In this document: one piece after another, positions 5,178 to 5,333 of the stretch
Layout of the letters: each line of letters opens with the position of its first letter
How positions within the stretch are numbered: position 1 is the first letter of the stretch
Source of the DNA: a bacterium
GTDB taxonomy: Bacteria; Patescibacteriota; Patescibacteriia; UBA2591; JAGGZP01
Direction of reading: 5' to 3'
DNA length: 5,333 bases
Assembly: GCA_021161965.1 (NCBI GenBank)
Contig: JAGGZP010000065.1
Location: 1 to 5,333, forward strand
Made by a program: the position numbers and the translations under genes
Notes under the pieces: model-generated
Database searches by the model: none
Seen by the model: only the letters and a program-made list of their open reading frames with translations
What the model was told of the DNA's origin: nothing

Positions 5178-5333
5178 TCAAATTATAAAACCATTTTTTA
5201 TGGCATATATTATAACCTTTTTTCTTTTCTCCGTTAGTTTCCCTATACAAAAAAAGATTGCTGGAATATTTTTTAATAAGAGAAAATCTACTTTTCTTTT
5301 AAAATCTGAAGAAGGACAATCATCAACAGTTAA
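5178..5333 (-). pseudogene. Polysaccharide deacetylase (CE4/NodB), truncated and partial
   Basis: The gene runs off the right edge; only 51 codons and a TGA (5178-5180) are visible, and the start is outside. Seen: LTVDDCPSSDF (visible residues 1-11), matching motif 1 of the NodB fold (TFDDGPS), whose two Asp act as catalytic base and metal ligand; then VDFLLLKNIPAIFFCIGKL (15-33), the classic helix followed by the 'IPAtFFviG' strand; then YAIKNGFII (43-51). In the family the next residues are the metal-binding segment GNHSxxHP, but here TGA follows at once and no other frame restores that motif. The remnant therefore lacks metal-binding His residues and the rest of the barrel, and should be inactive. 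An intact enzyme would remove N- or O-acetyl groups from surface polysaccharide or peptidoglycan, which fits the neighbouring glycosyltransferases. Truncation by deletion, insertion or misassembly at the contig end is possible. The identification rests on motif 1 and the FFCIG strand. Confidence 0.75.

Noticed and set aside
5178..5180. TGA read as glycine (as in Gracilibacteria/Absconditabacteria), which would give NGFIIG
   Set aside because: The following codons do not give the expected NHSxxHP. The three long genes have no in-frame TGA at all, unlikely if TGA meant Gly, and the DUF167 gene ends naturally at TGA.
5140..5298. 52-codon minus-strand frame with a protein-like look (GYNICHKKWFYNL)
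   Set aside because: It overlaps, in another frame, the deacetylase fragment that carries recognisable CE4 motifs. It has no ATG and matches nothing I know.
1..5333. TTAAC reading inward from both ends as terminal inverted repeats
   Set aside because: Only five bases match, and TTAA is frequent throughout; most likely chance.

Overview
The window is AT-rich (roughly 30% G+C by eye). Coding is dense, spacers are short, Lys/Asn/Ile codons are A/T-rich, and no start codon has a proper Shine-Dalgarno sequence. The single tRNA does not encode its CCA end. Together with the protein styles (a lean LeuRS C-terminus, a small helical orphan, a large helical membrane orphan, GT2/GT4 glycosyltransferases, a polysaccharide deacetylase of the 'DDCPS' type), this suggests a Patescibacteria/CPR bacterium, probably Parcubacteria-like. 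That placement is inference. Both ends of the window cut through damaged genes, so it may be a complete short contig.

Layout, left to right. An A-rich edge leads into the C-terminal end of leucyl-tRNA synthetase (to 508), with an in-frame TAA at 65-67 inside recognisable LeuRS sequence. Next on the + strand come a 73-aa helical protein of unknown function (547-768), a spacer with a small hairpin and an AT palindrome, a DUF167/YggU protein (841-1059), and a GT2 glycosyltransferase (1056-2102) joined to it by an ATGA overlap. The GT2 gene meets, tail to tail with a 5-bp gap, a minus-strand gene for a 538-aa protein (2108-3724) with a helical N-terminal half and a membrane C-terminal half; I cannot name it. 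Directly upstream of that gene, on the same strand, is tRNA-Gly(UCC) (3743-3814) with a good sigma-70-type promoter. Divergent from the tRNA is a GT4 glycosyltransferase (3870-5057) carrying a short G+C-rich, in-frame insertion that looks like a mobile palindromic element. At the right edge a minus-strand polysaccharide deacetylase (CE4/NodB) begins outside the window and is cut off before its metal-binding His motif.

Function. LeuRS and tRNA-Gly are translation genes. The two glycosyltransferases and the deacetylase fragment point to synthesis or modification of cell-surface glycans. I see no phage, CRISPR or toxin-antitoxin system. The most interesting features are the tRNA-Gly/membrane-orphan transcription unit with its 10-bp tandem repeat, the in-frame repeat in the GT4 gene, and the truncated deacetylase beside a possible mobile-element end.
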